In this document: positions 1 to 12,094 of the stretch, piece by piece
Numbering within the stretch: the stretch's first letter is position 1
Layout of the letters: every line of letters begins with the position of its first letter
DNA from: Tragulus kanchil
Lineage: Eukaryota > Chordata > Mammalia > Artiodactyla > Tragulidae
Assembly: GCA_022376925.1 (NCBI GenBank)
Contig: JAIOJX010000006.1
Span: 56,756,658-56,820,657 of the forward strand
Direction of reading: 5' to 3'
DNA: 64,000 nt
Notes under the pieces: model-generated
Told to the model about the DNA's origin: nothing
The model's database searches: none
What the model saw: the letters and a program-made list of their open reading frames with translations, nothing else
Program-made: the position numbers and the translations under genes

Positions 1-7
1 GCGGTCT

Positions 8-500
8 CATTTGCTTAGTTTTGTTTTTATTTCCATTACTCTAGGAGTTAGGTTAAAAAGGATCATTCTTCAGTTTACGTCAAAGAGTGTTCTGCCTAAG
101 TTTTCCTTTAAGGGTTTTATAGTTTCTGGCTTTACATTTAGGTTTTTAAACCATTTTGAGTTAAGATTGTGTATGGTGTTAGGAAGTGTTACAGCTTCAT
201 TCTTTTGCAAGCAGCTGTCCAGTTTTCCCGACACAACTTATGGAAGAGACTGTCTTTTCTCCATAGTATATTGTTGCCTCCTTGTCAAAGCTAAGGTACC
301 CATAAGGGTATGAGTTTATCTTTGGGCTTTCTATTTTATTCCATCGATATATACTTCCATTATGTTTTTCGCAGTACCATATGCTTTGTAGTATAGTCTG
401 AGGTCAGGAAGGTTAATTCCCCTAGCTCCGTCCTTCTTTCTCAAGGTTGTTTTGGCTATTCAGTCTCTTTTGTGTTTCTATATGACAAATGTAATCATTT
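8..500 (-). mobile_element. L1 ORF2 3' part, antisense fragment
   Basis: The plus strand resembles the reverse complement of the C-terminal part of mammalian L1 ORF2, with the features seen again at 19,600-20,050: the stretch about completing and filling the long frame and the motif near 'ccattttgagtt'. No usable frame survives on the minus strand. It is followed by 3' UTR sequence in an order opposite to that of an intact antisense L1, so two insertions or a rearrangement is implied. A second copy lies at 1144-1636 through block A. Confidence 0.75.
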
Positions 501-504
501 TATG

Positions 505-780
505 ATTGAGTAATATTTCGTTCTATGTATGTGCCACAACATTATCCATTCATCTGTAGGTGGACATCTAAGTTACTTACATGTCCTGGCTATTGTAAAT
601 AGTGCTGCAATGAGCACTGGGGTACATGTGTCATTTAGACTTGTGGCTTTCTCAAAGTATTTGCCCAGTAGTGGTACTGCTGGGTCATGTGATAGATTTA
701 TTTCTAGTTCTTTAGGGAATCTCCATATGACTCTATCAGTACTGGCTTTTTCATTATTTCTTAATAGCAAATCTAATACT
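505..780 (-). mobile_element. L1 3' UTR, antisense fragment
   Basis: This is the reverse complement of the L1 3' UTR region that in other copies reads as counting, comparing and 'ctggctattgtaaatagtgctgc'. The antisense 3' UTR landmarks are the 'ggtggacatctaagtta' stretch and the 'tactgctgggtcat' stretch. The fragment is repeated at 1641-1916, and its last part again near 2990-3035. Open frames of 113 codons across it are chance frames. Confidence 0.75.
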
Positions 781-2221
781 TTCTTCTACTCTGAACAGAA
801 TGTTATACACTTCTATACTATAGCTTTTGTTGTAAGTTTTAATCAATATGCATCAATGTATAATCAATAGGTATCCCCAGCTACAAAGTAAACTCTAAAT
901 GAATTAAAGACCTTAATGTCTTTAAATGACTTCTTAATATCTACTTAAACTGCTCACTAATGTGTCTTAAATATAATAATTTAATAAATATCTACCAAAT
1001 GAAGAAATAAATTAATATTTTACTATCAATATGATTAAAATAGCAGTTATTCTAATCATTTGCCCCATTTATTTTATAACACCATGTTTTGACATTTTTG
1101 CATTGTGGCAAAAGAATTTTTTTTTTCAAGTTTGATGCGGTCTCATTTGCTTAGTTTTGTTTTTATTTCCATTACTCTAGGAGTTAGGTTAAAAAGGATC
1201 ATTCTTCAGTTTACGTCAAAGAGTGTTCTGCCTAAGTTTTCCTTTAAGGGTTTTATAGTTTCTGGCTTTACATTTAGGTTTTTAAACCATTTTGAGTTAA
1301 GATTGTGTATGGTGTTAGGAAGTGTTACAGCTTCATTCTTTTGCAAGCAGCTGTCCAGTTTTCCCGACACAACTTATGGAAGAGACTGTCTTTTCTCCAT
1401 AGTATATTGTTGCCTCCTTGTCAAAGCTAAGGTACCCATAAGGGTATGAGTTTATCTTTGGGCTTTCTATTTTATTCCATCGATATATACTTCCATTATG
1501 TTTTTCGCAGTACCATATGCTTTGTAGTATAGTCTGAGGTCAGGAAGGTTAATTCCCCTAGCTCCGTCCTTCTTTCTCAAGGTTGTTTTGGCTATTCAGT
1601 CTCTTTTGTGTTTCTATATGACAAATGTAATCATTTTATGATTGAGTAATATTTCGTTCTATGTATGTGCCACAACATTATCCATTCATCTGTAGGTGGA
1701 CATCTAAGTTACTTACATGTCCTGGCTATTGTAAATAGTGCTGCAATGAGCACTGGGGTACATGTGTCATTTAGACTTGTGGCTTTCTCAAAGTATTTGC
1801 CCAGTAGTGGTACTGCTGGGTCATGTGATAGATTTATTTCTAGTTCTTTAGGGAATCTCCATATGACTCTATCAGTACTGGCTTTTTCATTATTTCTTAA
1901 TAGCAAATCTAATACTTTCTTCTACTCTGAACAGAATGTTATACACTTCTATACTATAGCTTTTGTTGTAAGTTTTAATCAATATGCATCAATGTATAAT
2001 CAATAGGTATCCCCAGCTACAAAGTAAACTCTAAATGAATTAAAGACCTTAATGTCTTTAAATGACTTCTTAATATCTACTTAAACTGCTCACTAATGTG
2101 TCTTAAATATAATAATTTAATAAATATCTACCAAATGAAGAAATAAATTAATATTTTACTATCAATATGATTAAAATAGCAGTTATTCTAATCATTTGCC
2201 CCATTTATTTTATAACACCAT

Positions 2222-2842
2222 ATAGGTTTGTGTACCATTTCCATGAAAGAACTCTCACTGGAAAAAAAAATCAGGAAATACCGACATCTAAAATATGGCC
2301 ATTAACTATTTCCTTGTAGCTCAGCTGGCAAAGAATCCTCCTGCAGTCTAGAATGCTGTTATATAATTTGAAATTTGCTTCTGATCTTCGATTTTTATAA
2401 CATATAGACAGTAAATTGTTTTTATATATTGAATTGCTCTCCAGGCACTCTGAAAATTCATATTCCTGAAGTATGATTCCTTCTTGTAGTCTCTGTCACC
2501 ATCAGACTTATCATTATCCTCTAAATGTGCATTTCTGCAATGTATGCCACAGGAACTAATAAAAATTAGTTATATATTGTATTTTTTTCCTGAGATATAT
2601 ATCAAGCAATAGAATGGAGAAGATGGACTAACATTACCAAATGTTATAACAAATCCAATTAATTGTGTATGACATAAATATAAGAAATTCACATCAAAAT
2701 TCATGTATGGTCATGTAAGATTTCATGTTTAGTTTTCAAATATTTCAATCCAGATTGGCTATCAGAGATGATAGGATCAGAACTAGGTAAAAAATAGACA
2801 TAAAAACCATATATCAAAATTACCCTTTTAAAAATAATGATT
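2222..2842. other. Unrecognised AT-rich intergenic DNA
   Basis: I see no gene or full transposon here. A fragment at about 2313-2345 resembles the head of a Bov-tA SINE (a 'tagctcagctggcaaagaatc' like stretch followed by 'ctgcag') but lacks the rest of the element. The same DNA recurs at about 3333-3953 in block B. Confidence 0.6.
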
Positions 2843-2990
2843 TACTTGTTTATTTATGGCTGTGCTGGGTCTTCCTTGTACTTTGACTTTCTCTAGTTCT
2901 TACAAATAAGGTCTACTCTTCATTGTGGTACTCAGGGTTCTCATTGCAGTGGTTTTCTTGTTTCACAAGTGGTTTCACAGGTGCATGTGA
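2843..2990 (-). mobile_element. CHR-type SINE, antisense, cut by duplication junction
   Basis: The reverse complement matches the 3' half of the cetartiodactyl CHR SINE: the start 'tttatttatggctgtgctgg' is the antisense of the tail ending in 'agccataaataaataaa'. The copy stops at 2990 where the next repeat block begins, so the missing half is a junction effect. Complete versions lie at about 3954-4218 and 5036-5304. Confidence 0.75.
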
Positions 2991-3953
2991 ATCTCCATAT
3001 GACTCTATCAGTACTGGCTTTTCATTATTTCTTAATGTATAATCAAAAATTATACACTTCTATACTATAGCTTTTGTTGTAAGTTTTAATCAATATGCAT
3101 CAATGTATAATCAATAGGTATCCCCAGCTACAAAGTAAACTCTAAATGAATTAAAGACCTTAATGTCTTTAAATGACTTCTTAATATCTACTTAAACTGC
3201 TCACTAATGTGTCTTAAATATAATAATTTAATAAATATCTACCAAATGAAGAAATAAATTAATATTTTACTATCAATATGATTAAAATAGCAGTTATTCT
3301 AATCATTTGCCCCATTTATTTTATAACACCATATAGGTTTGTGTACCATTTCCATGAAAGAACTCTCACTGGAAAAAAAAATCAGGAAATACCGACATCT
3401 AAAATATGGCCATTAACTATTTCCTTGTAGCTCAGCTGGCAAAGAATCCTCCTGCAGTCTAGAATGCTGTTATATAATTTGAAATTTGCTTCTGATCTTC
3501 GATTTTTATAACATATAGACAGTAAATTGTTTTATATATTGAATTGCTCTCCAGGCACTCTGAAAATTCATATTCCTGAAGTATGATTCCTTCTTGTAGT
3601 CTCTGTCACCATCAGACTTATCATTATCCTCTAAATGTGCATTTCTGCAATGTATGCCACAGGAACTAATAAAAATTAGTTATATATTGTATTTTTTTCC
3701 TGAGATATATATCAAGCAATAGAATGGAGAAGATGGACTAACATTACCAAATGTTATAACAAATCCAATTAATTGTGTATGACATAAATATAAGAAATTC
3801 ACATCAAAATTCATGTATGGTCATGTAAGATTTCATGTTTAGTTTTCAAATATTTCAATCCAGATTGGCTATCAGAGATGATAGGATCAGAACTAGGTAA
3901 AAAATAGACATAAAAACCATATATCAAAATTACCCTTTTAAAAAATAATGATT

Positions 3954-4218
3954 TACTTGTTTATTTATGGCTGTGCTGGGTCTTCCTTGTACTTTGACTT
4001 TCTCTAGTTCTTACAAATAAGGTCTACTCTTCATTGTGGTACTCAGGGTTCTCATTGCAGTGGTTTTTCTTGTTTCACAAGTGGTTTCACAGGTGCATGT
4101 GCTTCAGTAATTGTGGTCCAAAGACTTAGTTGCATGTGGGATCCTCCAGGACCAGGGGTCAAACTCATGTCTTTTCTACTGGCAGGTGAATTCTTAACCA
4201 CCAGTGAAGTCCCACCAC
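3954..4218 (-). mobile_element. CHR-type SINE, antisense
   Basis: This is an antisense cetartiodactyl tRNA-derived SINE of CHR type. Read on the minus strand it starts with the tRNA-like head ('ttcactggtggttaagaatt' region near 4215), passes the B-box like 'gtttgaccc', and ends in an ATAAATAA-type tail near 3954. The family is known from whales, hippos and ruminants. The copy is diverged and therefore old. A near-identical twin at 5036-5304 comes from block C. Confidence 0.8.
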
Positions 4219-4950
4219 TGTTTTTAAATTCCCATCATAAAGAAAACAAAGTCCAATTATGTTTTTCTTTCACCATGCCATCTTAAATTATGCTGCAGTA
4301 TCAATACAACCTCCAAATCATAATGCCCTAAAATAAAAGATGTTTGTTTCTGATTCATGTTACATAGTCATGTGGATTAAAGAACTGTGGTAGAGCAGAG
4401 AAATACTGTACCACATTTCTTTACTACAGAAATAATGCTAATAGGAACCTCCTTAACTGGAGTTGGTTGCCACGGCAGAAGAAAAGAGGTTCTGATTGTA
4501 CAATAGCTCTTAAAGCTTCCTCCAGAATGTGACAAATATAGTTTTTCTCATGATTAATTCACCAAAACACATTACATGCACATGCTTAACATAAAGGAGA
4601 TGGAAAAAGGCAACCAACTTTGTGCCTGAAGAAGGGTCAGAAATATTCTGTGAATAGCATTAATAAGAACATGAATGAATACATAACAGGCTAGAAGTTT
4701 TCAAACAGTTCGATGTCTGTAAAGAGCAAGTAATATATTCTTGGGATGTTTTTCTTTCCATACAGATATATTCAGCATATTAACCTGAAAATCTTGGATG
4801 AAATACCTCAGTAATGCAGCTTTCCATTAAAGCTCAGTTCTCTCCTCTCCATTCCTGTAAGTCAAATCTATACTGGTTCAGCACAATTGAATACATATGG
4901 AAATATAGTGGATTCCCTTCAAAATACCAAATCAAAATTAATATTTTTTG
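4219..4950. other. Unrecognised intergenic DNA
   Basis: No frame, RNA gene or known repeat is recognised. The sequence is AT-rich with scattered short runs. It recurs at 5305-6009 in block C, and single-copy sequence of the same character continues to 6166. Confidence 0.55.
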
Positions 4951-6166
4951 ATTGCTATCAGAGATGATAGGATCAGAACTAGGTAAAAATAGACATAAAA
5001 CCATATATCAAAATTACCCTTTTAAAATAATGATTTACTTGTTTATTTATGGCTGTGCTGGGTCTTCCTTGTACTTTGACTTTCTCTAGTTCTTACAAAT
5101 AAGGTCTACTCTTCATTGTGGTACTCAGGGTTCTCATTGCAGTGGTTTTTCTTGTTTCACAAGTGGTTTCACAGGTGCATGTGCTTCAGTAATTGTGGTC
5201 CAAAGACTTAGTTGCATGTGGGATCCTCCAGGACCAGGGGTCAAACTCATGTCTTTTCTACTGGCAGGTGAATTCTTAACCACCAGTGAAGTCCCACCAC
5301 TGTTTTTAAATTCCCATCATAAAGAAAACAAAGTCCAATTATGTTTTTCTTTCACCATGCCATCTTAAATTATGCTGCAGTATCAATACAACCTCCAAAT
5401 CATAATGCCCTAAAATAAAAGATGTTTGTTTCTGATTCATGTTACATAGTCATGTGGATTAAAGAACTGTGGTAGAGCAGAGAAATACTGTACCACATTT
5501 CTTTACTACAGAAATAATGCTAATAGGAACCTCCTTAACTGGAGTTGGTTGCCACGGCAGAAGAAAAGAGGTTCTGATTGTACAATAGCTCTTAAAGCTT
5601 CCTCCAGAATGTGACAAATATAGTTTTTCTCATGATTAATTCACCAAAACACATTACATGCACATGCTTAACATAAAGGAGATGGAAAAAGGCAACCAAC
5701 TTTGTGCCTGAAGAAGGGTCAGAAATATTCTGTGAATAGCATTAATAAGAACATGAATGAATACATAACAGGCTAGAAGTTTTCAAACAGTTCGATGTCT
5801 GTAAAGAGCAAGTAATATATTCTTGGGATGTTTTTCTTTCCATACAGATATATTCAGCATATTAACCTGAAAATCTTGGATGAAATACCTCAGTAATGCA
5901 GCTTTCCATTAAAGCTCAGTTCTCTCCTCTCCATTCCTGTAAGTCAAATCTATACTGGTTCAGCACAATTGAATACATATGGAAATATAGTGGATTCCCT
6001 TCAAAATACTGCCCTTTACTTTCACAAGGAGAAGAGACAGCAAAAGCATTATACTTCAATTAACTTGTTCTTGAGGCTCTCTTCTTCAGCTGAATCAAAA
6101 TTAAACAAGTAGACATTATAAACCTGTAATAGTAACAACATGAAAAAATACAGTCCAGAAAGTTGA

Positions 6167-8306
6167 CTATGATCTGAATTCCTCTATAATTGCTTCAGCC
6201 ATTTTAATAGACACATCTAAAATAGTGCATCTCACTTATTTTTGGTATCTCTAACCTGTTCTTAAATGATGCTAGTTAAAAATAAAGATGACTAAATTAA
6301 GATTGGAGATGGAAAAGACAGTACTTATGCAAATGTAAGAAAAATCATACACTCTTCTCTAAAAATAAAAGACTTAAATACTAAAAAATTACAGAACAAC
6401 TGTTATCCCACATATTATTATATTTGATTTTATCATAAAGAATTCATCTATTTCAGTATATCTTCTCAACACTTTATAATCAAATTTCCCACATTATTCC
6501 AGAAACAAAAATGATATGATTAATATAAATAAACTTCATAGTAAGTAAATTTCATAGAATTATGCATTACTTTTTTAGCTTTAGGTTAATTATTGAAAGT
6601 AATTTCTTTAGAGTTTCTTTTAGAATATTATCCCCATACTCTCTTCTCACGCGTCTTCAGGTTAATGATCAAGTAACATATAGGAAGCTTCATAGAGATA
6701 TGAACACAGTGGGAAAGAAACAGCGTGTGTGCTGTGAAAGAGCTTGATGGTGGTACTATGGCTGCTATTAACCTACAAGAACACTGCACAAAATTGGGCA
6801 ATCAATAATCTCTCTCCCAAGGCACTCATGACCACCTCAATCATTCTATCCTATGGTCCTGGAACTATGTTCCTTTGAACTTCCTGGAATTTGTGAAAGG
6901 CGGTTTGGGGCGAGGGAATAGTAACCCTCTGACAGAACTCTGACAGTCTGCCTTAGTGTACAGACTCCCTCTCTTCCTGTAGACATAAAAAATTGGAGAA
7001 GCAAATTTTAAAAATGTGATTTTTCTAATTTCTTTGCTTCCTGTTTTGGCCTCTAAAGTCTTTAAAAAAAAAAAAAAGAAAGAAAAGAGAGGTGTCGGAA
7101 AGAGATGTAAACCTAAAAATGAAAAATGTCTTATTTTTATCTCTCAGTGTTTCATAGAGCCTTGGTCGCCTTGGCATAATAAGGGTAGCGAAAAGCTCTG
7201 GTGTACATGACATTCTTCACAGGCTTAAACATCTGAAAATAGTGCTATGATCTGAATTCCTCTATAATTGCTTCAGCCATTTTAATAGACACATCTAAAA
7301 TAGTGCATCTCACTTATTTTTGGTATCTCTAACCTGTTCTTAAATGATGCTAGTTAAAAATAAAGATGACTAAATTAAGATTGGAGATGGAAAAGACAGT
7401 ACTTATGCAAATGTAAGAAAAATCATACACTCTTCTCTAAAAATAAAAGACTTAAATACTAAAAAATTACAGAACAACTGTTATCCCACATATTATTATA
7501 TTTGATTTTATCATAAAGAATTCATCTATTTCAGTATATCTTCTCAACACTTTATAATCAAATTTCCCACATTATTCCAGAAACAAAAATGATATGATTA
7601 ATATAAATAAACTTCATAGTAAGTAAATTTCATAGAATTATGCATTACTTTTTTAGCTTTAGGTTAATTATTGAAAGTAATTTCTTTAGAGTTTCTTTTA
7701 GAATATTATCCCCATACTCTCTTCTCACGCGTCTTCAGGTTAATGATCAAGTAACATATAGGAAGCTTCATAGAGATATGAACACAGTGGGAAAGAAACA
7801 GCGTGTGTGCTGTGAAAGAGCTTGATGGTGGTACTATGGCTGCTATTAACCTACAAGAACACTGCACAAAATTGGGCAATCAATAATCTCTCTCCCAAGG
7901 CACTCATGACCACCTCAATCATTCTATCCTATGGTCCTGGAACTATGTTCCTTTGAACTTCCTGGAATTTGTGAAAGGCGGTTTGGGGCGAGGGAATAGT
8001 AACCCTCTGACAGAACTCTGACAGTCTGCCTTAGTGTACAGACTCCCTCTCTTCCTGTAGACATAAAAAATTGGAGAAGCAAATTTTAAAAATGTGATTT
8101 TTCTAATTTCTTTGCTTCCTGTTTTGGCCTCTAAAGTCTTTAAAAAAAAAAAAAAGAAAGAAAAGAGAGGTGTCGGAAAGAGATGTAAACCTAAAAATGA
8201 AAAATGTCTTATTTTTATCTCTCAGTGTTTCATAGAGCCTTGGTCGCCTTGGCATAATAAGGGTAGCGAAAAAGCTCTGGTGTACATGCCACATTCTTCA
8301 CAGGCT
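6167..8306. repeat. Block D: direct duplication, offset 1,078 bp
   Basis: Positions 6167-7226 recur at 7245-8306. All open frames in this interval occur twice with the same spacing, which shows that they are copies of one sequence. The few differences include one A in the run at 7190 versus 8268 and a two-base difference in the 'tacatg' stretch near 7208 and 8286. Apart from a 14-base A run near 7063, I recognise no repeat family in the unit. Confidence 0.95.
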
Positions 8307-9443
8307 CATTGTTTGTGGCTAAAAAACACTTGATTTTCAGAAAATATACCATATTTGTGCTTGACCTGAGGATTGGCCCATACATGATGGTTCAATCAGC
8401 TGTCTTACATTAGGCATGATTCCTGAAACAGGTAGATGGGTATGGTAGAGGAGTTTTCTAATGATAGGCAGGGGCCCTGAGTCCACCGAAGAGCTCTGGG
8501 GGTCCTTGTTGACTAGAAAACAGACAATGGGCTGGATGGTGGTCTGGGCACTGATTGTCTAAAAGGCTGGCCATGAAGTGTAGAAATGGCACAGTCCCTC
8601 CTGAAACTTAAAATTAGCAGAAGACCAGGAAAAGCCTGTATACTTGGGTAAGTTCATAAATCTTTTACATTTCCCCCTTTACTTCATACATGCTCAACAG
8701 GTCTCCACTGTTTATTCCTGTTTTACCAGATATTCAGCAAGGGAGACGGGGGAGATGCAGGTAAATAAGCCGCTGGTCAAATGTGAAAATCCAGGTAGCA
8801 GTGGTCAAGGCTACGGAACACCCCTGGATCTACTTGAGGTGAACAAATTGCCACAGACAGCAAATATAAACCCAGTTTTTCATTGCTGTAGAAGTGGTGT
8901 TTCTTCAGGGTATATTTGTGTTCTTCAAATATGACTCACAAGCATCTGTATCAAAAGCAAATAGGAAGTCCTGCACAAAGACAATTATTCAAGTAGATAA
9001 AAGGCTTTAGCATCATTTGGTTCACTTGAAATAATAGCCATGGCCACAGAAGTTACATCCTTGAGGTTGAGAGCACTGGCAGTCCAGAGGAATCAAGGTG
9101 TAGAAAGGCCAACACATACATATCACGGTTGGCCAAGTACAGGTCTAACAATCAATGCAAGAAAAAAGGTACGTGGATCAGAGGATTCCAGAGGTGGTTA
9201 ACCACACTACTATCCAAATAGCCTTGAATGTTCCTGGACTGCCCTTTTGAATGTAGTCTGATTTTCCTTTATGTAGCAAGTAGTATCATAGAAGCTGAGC
9301 CACATTTTCCCTTTGATAGAATAATCTTGTAAGAAACTGAGAGGCTATAGTCAGAGAACCAAGTGTAAAAGCTACAGATGACTCTCTGCTTAAACAGATT
9401 AAGGATTTCTGATTATATATTTGGAATGGAAAGAAACAATATT
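8307..9443. other. Unrecognised DNA, possible decayed minus-strand coding remnant
   Basis: No transposon is recognised. On the minus strand between about 9290 and 8960, stretches of 25 to 35 codons read as ordinary protein composition in shifting frames broken by stops, for example one running from about 9285 to 9215 and another from about 9050 to 8985. I cannot name a family. Either a very old processed pseudogene or chance would fit. Confidence 0.3.
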
Positions 9444-9716
9444 GGGGCTTTGTTAGTGGTCCAGTGGGTAAGGACACCACCTTGCAGTGCAAGGGACACT
9501 GGTTCGATCCCTGGCCTGGGAAGATCCCATGTGCCATGGAGAGGCTGGACCAATGTGTCCAACTACCCAGCCAGAGCTCTGGAGCACATGTGCCCAGAGC
9601 CGGTGCTCTGTGATGAGAGAGGCCACTGAGATGGGAGGCCCACACAGGTCAAAAAACAAAGATGGGTGAAAATAGATAAATGAAAGACCAATAGAAGTGG
9701 CCAAAAAGAAGAAGAA
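9444..9716 (+). mobile_element. CHR-derived SINE with 'gtccagtgggtaagg' head
   Basis: This is a tRNA-derived SINE in plus orientation. The head carries the 'agtggtccagtgggtaagga' stretch and a B-box like 'ggttcgatccctgg' at about 9501-9514. The body runs through 'gggaagatccca', and the tail ends 'caatagaagtggcc' followed by an A-rich stretch. Copies at 21,400 (minus), 31,755 and 52,816 have the same body and tail. It looks like a derived CHR subfamily distinct from Bov-tA. Confidence 0.85.
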
Positions 9717-10204
9717 ACACCACTTGTCCCTATTCCTTAATGATCACCTTGTTTCTACAGTATGACTTTGTTCAAATGATGATCTTGAAATTGTAGATTC
9801 TTTTGGGTAATCTGAACTATTTTACTGCTAATTAATATGAATCTCAGCAAATCTACGTTGCGATCTTTAAGCCTAACTGTTATTATGTGGGTTGTTATAA
9901 ACGGTGATATCCCAGAAGGTGGATATATTTTGGATGATGAATCTTGTGATCTTACTTACGTACCACTGCATTTGCCTAAACATGGACTCTAGATGTAGTG
10001 CTCGAATATTCATTGTCCCTAACTTCAGACTCAAGAAAGTCTTTGAAGATATCACATTCAGGAGCTAGTGCCTTGTCCCCTCTTTCATCTCTATCAGTTA
10101 ATTTTGCTTCACCACTTCTTCTCCTCTCTCCATGAATACTTAATTTACTCTTCTACTTTCTTTACATTTTCTTTCTTTAATATTCTCATCTCTCTATCTG
10201 TTTT
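9717..10204. other. Unrecognised intergenic DNA
   Basis: No known repeat or gene is recognised. On the minus strand two overlapping frames stay open for about 60 codons each (about 10055-9873 and about 9950-9745), neither resembling a family I know. The interval grades into a pyrimidine-rich stretch before the next L1. Confidence 0.4.
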
Positions 10205-10895
10205 TCATACCTGAGTTTTTTTAATTGGAAGATGTTGTGTTGGTTTCTGCTGTACGTCAATGTGAATCAGCTACAAATATACATATATTCTTCATATATA
10301 CATATGTACATACTCTTCTTTGTGTACTTCCCACTCACTATACCCATACCCCACTCCTCTAGGTCATCATAGTGCATCAAGCTGAGTTCTCTGTACTATA
10401 TATCTGCTTTCCACTAGCTATGTATTTTACACATGGTGGTGGATATATGTCAATGATGTTATCTCAATTCATCTCACCTCCTCCTTTCCCAACTGTGTCC
10501 AAGAGACTATTCTCTACATTTGCATCTCTTTTCATGCTCTATAAAAGTTCATCAGTACTATTTTTCTAGGTTCCATGTATATGCATTGATATATTATATT
10601 TGTCTATCTTCTTCTGACTTACTTCACTCTGTGTAACAGGCTCTGGGTTCATCCACTTTAGTTCAACAGATTCACATTTTTTACCTTTTTAAATCTGAGG
10701 AATATTCCATTATACATATGTACCACAACTTCTTTATCCATCCCTCTGTTTATGTACATCAAGGTTGTTTCCCTACCCTGGCTATTGTAAACAGTGTTCC
10801 CATTAACACTGTGGGGGGAGGGGTGGTGGGGGACATTTGTCTTTTTAAGTTATGGTCTTCTCAAGGTATAAGCTCAGAAGTGGCATTGCTGGGTC
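10205..10895 (-). mobile_element. L1 3' UTR, antisense
   Basis: The plus strand starts with the antisense L1 3' end ('ttggtttctgctgtac' near 10240) and runs through the landmarks seen in other copies: the 'gaatattccattatac' stretch, the 'ctggctattgtaaacagtg' stretch and 'gcattgctgggtcaa'. It stops at about 10895 where sense-orientation L1 begins, so this is a 3' UTR joined tail to head with an opposed element. Confidence 0.85.
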
Positions 10896-11872
10896 AAATA
10901 AAAGTAGCTCATGCAGCTCAATATCAGAAAAACAAATAGGCCAATCAAAAAATGGGTGGAAGACATACACAGAAATTTCTCCAATAAAGACATACAGATG
11001 GCCAATAAACACATGAAGATTGTCAACCTCATTCATTATTAGAGAAATGCAAATCAAATGATTCATCACCTCATACCAGTTAGAAGGTCATCATCAACCA
11101 ATCAACAAATCATAAATTCTGCTAAAAATGTGAAGAAAAAGAAACTCTCCTGCCCTGTTGGTGGGAAAGCAAACTTGTGCTGCCACTATGGAGAACAGTA
11201 TGGAGGTTCTGTAAAAAACAAACCTGAAAATATAACTATTATTCCTGAGCCTATACCCTGAGAAAAACACAATTCAGGAAGATGCATGTCCTTCAGTGTT
11301 CATTGCGACACTATTTACAATAGACGGGACCTGGATGCAACCGATATATCCATTGATAGATGAATGGGTAAAAAATTTGTGGCATATATGTACAATAGAA
11401 TATTACTCAGCTATAAAAAGGAACAAATGTGAATCAGTTGAACTGAGGTGGATGAGCCTAGAGTCTGTAATAAACAAACATCATATATTAATACATATAC
11501 ATGGAATATAGAAAAATGATACCAATGAACCTATTTGTAGTGCAAGAAGAGAGAAGCATCTATAGAGAATGGTCTTGTGGACACAGTAGGGGAAGGAGAG
11601 AGTGCAAAAAGCTGAGATAACAGCATTGACATATATAAACTATCATGTGTAAAATAGACGGCTGGCAGGAAATAGCTGTATAGCTCATGGAACTGAACTT
11701 AGTACTCTATGATGATCTAGAGGTCTAGGATAAGGGATGGGATGAGAAGGAAGCTCAAGAGGGAGGAGATATATTTATGACTAAAACTGATTCATGTTTT
11801 CATGTTGTTTGTATAAAGAAGAAACCAACACAACATTAGAAAGCAATTATTCTCCAATTAAAGTAAATTTTA
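10896..11872 (+). mobile_element. L1 ORF2 C-terminus and 3' UTR, sense
   Basis: Sense L1 starts in the ORF2 C-terminal region ('ccaatcaaaaaatgggtgg' near 10941) and continues through the 3' UTR landmarks 'gcaaacttgtgctgccact', 'cattgcgacactatttacaa' and 'attactcagctataaaaagg'. It ends in an A-rich tail before 11,872. It overlaps in content with the opposed 3' UTR at 10,205-10,895, creating an imperfect inverted repeat. It is disrupted by many stops. Confidence 0.85.
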
Positions 11873-12085
11873 AAAAACACAGAATGGTACTGGTACAAAA
11901 TCAGAAATATAGATCAGTGGAACACAATAGAAAGTAAAGAGATAAACCAGCACACCTATGGGCACCTTATCTCCAACAAAGGACACACGCATATACAATG
12001 AAGAAAAGACAGCCTTTTCAATACATGATGTGGAAGCTACATGTAAAAGAATGAAATTAGAACACTTCCTATTACCTTACACATT
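11873..12085 (+). mobile_element. L1 ORF2 fragment, left half of a split element
   Basis: The sense ORF2 sequence ('aatggtactggtac' through the 'gatgtggaagctacatgt' stretch) stops at about 12,085. The sequence that should follow resumes at about 14,530 ('caaagataaaaatgggttta'). The 2.4 kb between is BovB plus a Bov-tA SINE, so this L1 was already in place when BovB inserted. Confidence 0.8.
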
Positions 12086-12094
12086 AAGTGAAAA

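Larger units (their letters stand above)
1..2221. repeat. Block A: direct duplication, offset 1,136 bp
   Basis: Positions 1-1085 recur at 1137-2221, separated by a 51-base spacer (1086-1136) seen once. The copies look identical base for base and contain the same L1 scraps plus about 200 bp of non-repeat AT-rich DNA, so the unit is not one transposon. No target-site duplication frames it. It belongs to a series of similar-length duplications across the window and is probably an assembly overlap. Confidence 0.95.
1854..4102. repeat. Block B: direct duplication, offset about 1,111 bp
   Basis: Sequence from about 1854 to 2989 recurs from 2990 to about 4102. The junction falls inside a CHR-type SINE, where 'caggtgcatgtg' is followed abruptly by the L1 3' UTR stretch. 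The second copy lacks about 25 bases near 3035 and differs in A-run and T-run lengths. Because block B starts inside block A copy 2, part of the sequence is present three times. Confidence 0.93.
3868..6009. repeat. Block C: direct duplication, offset about 1,086 bp
   Basis: Positions 3868-4927 recur at 4954-6009, with a 26-base spacer between. Copy 1 has longer A-runs than copy 2 (for example six versus four A in the run near 3942 and 5026), which is typical of long-read homopolymer error. The unit spans a whole CHR SINE and about 700 bp of ordinary sequence. Confidence 0.94.

Noticed and set aside
6167..8306. Segmental duplication or tandem gene pair
   Set aside because: The size and near-identity match the other sixteen blocks in unrelated DNA, so one common technical cause is more likely.
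9444..9520. tRNA-like head with B box at 9,501, and similar heads at 31,755 and 52,816
   Set aside because: They are the pol III promoter regions of SINEs; the sequence continues into SINE bodies and cannot fold as a complete tRNA.
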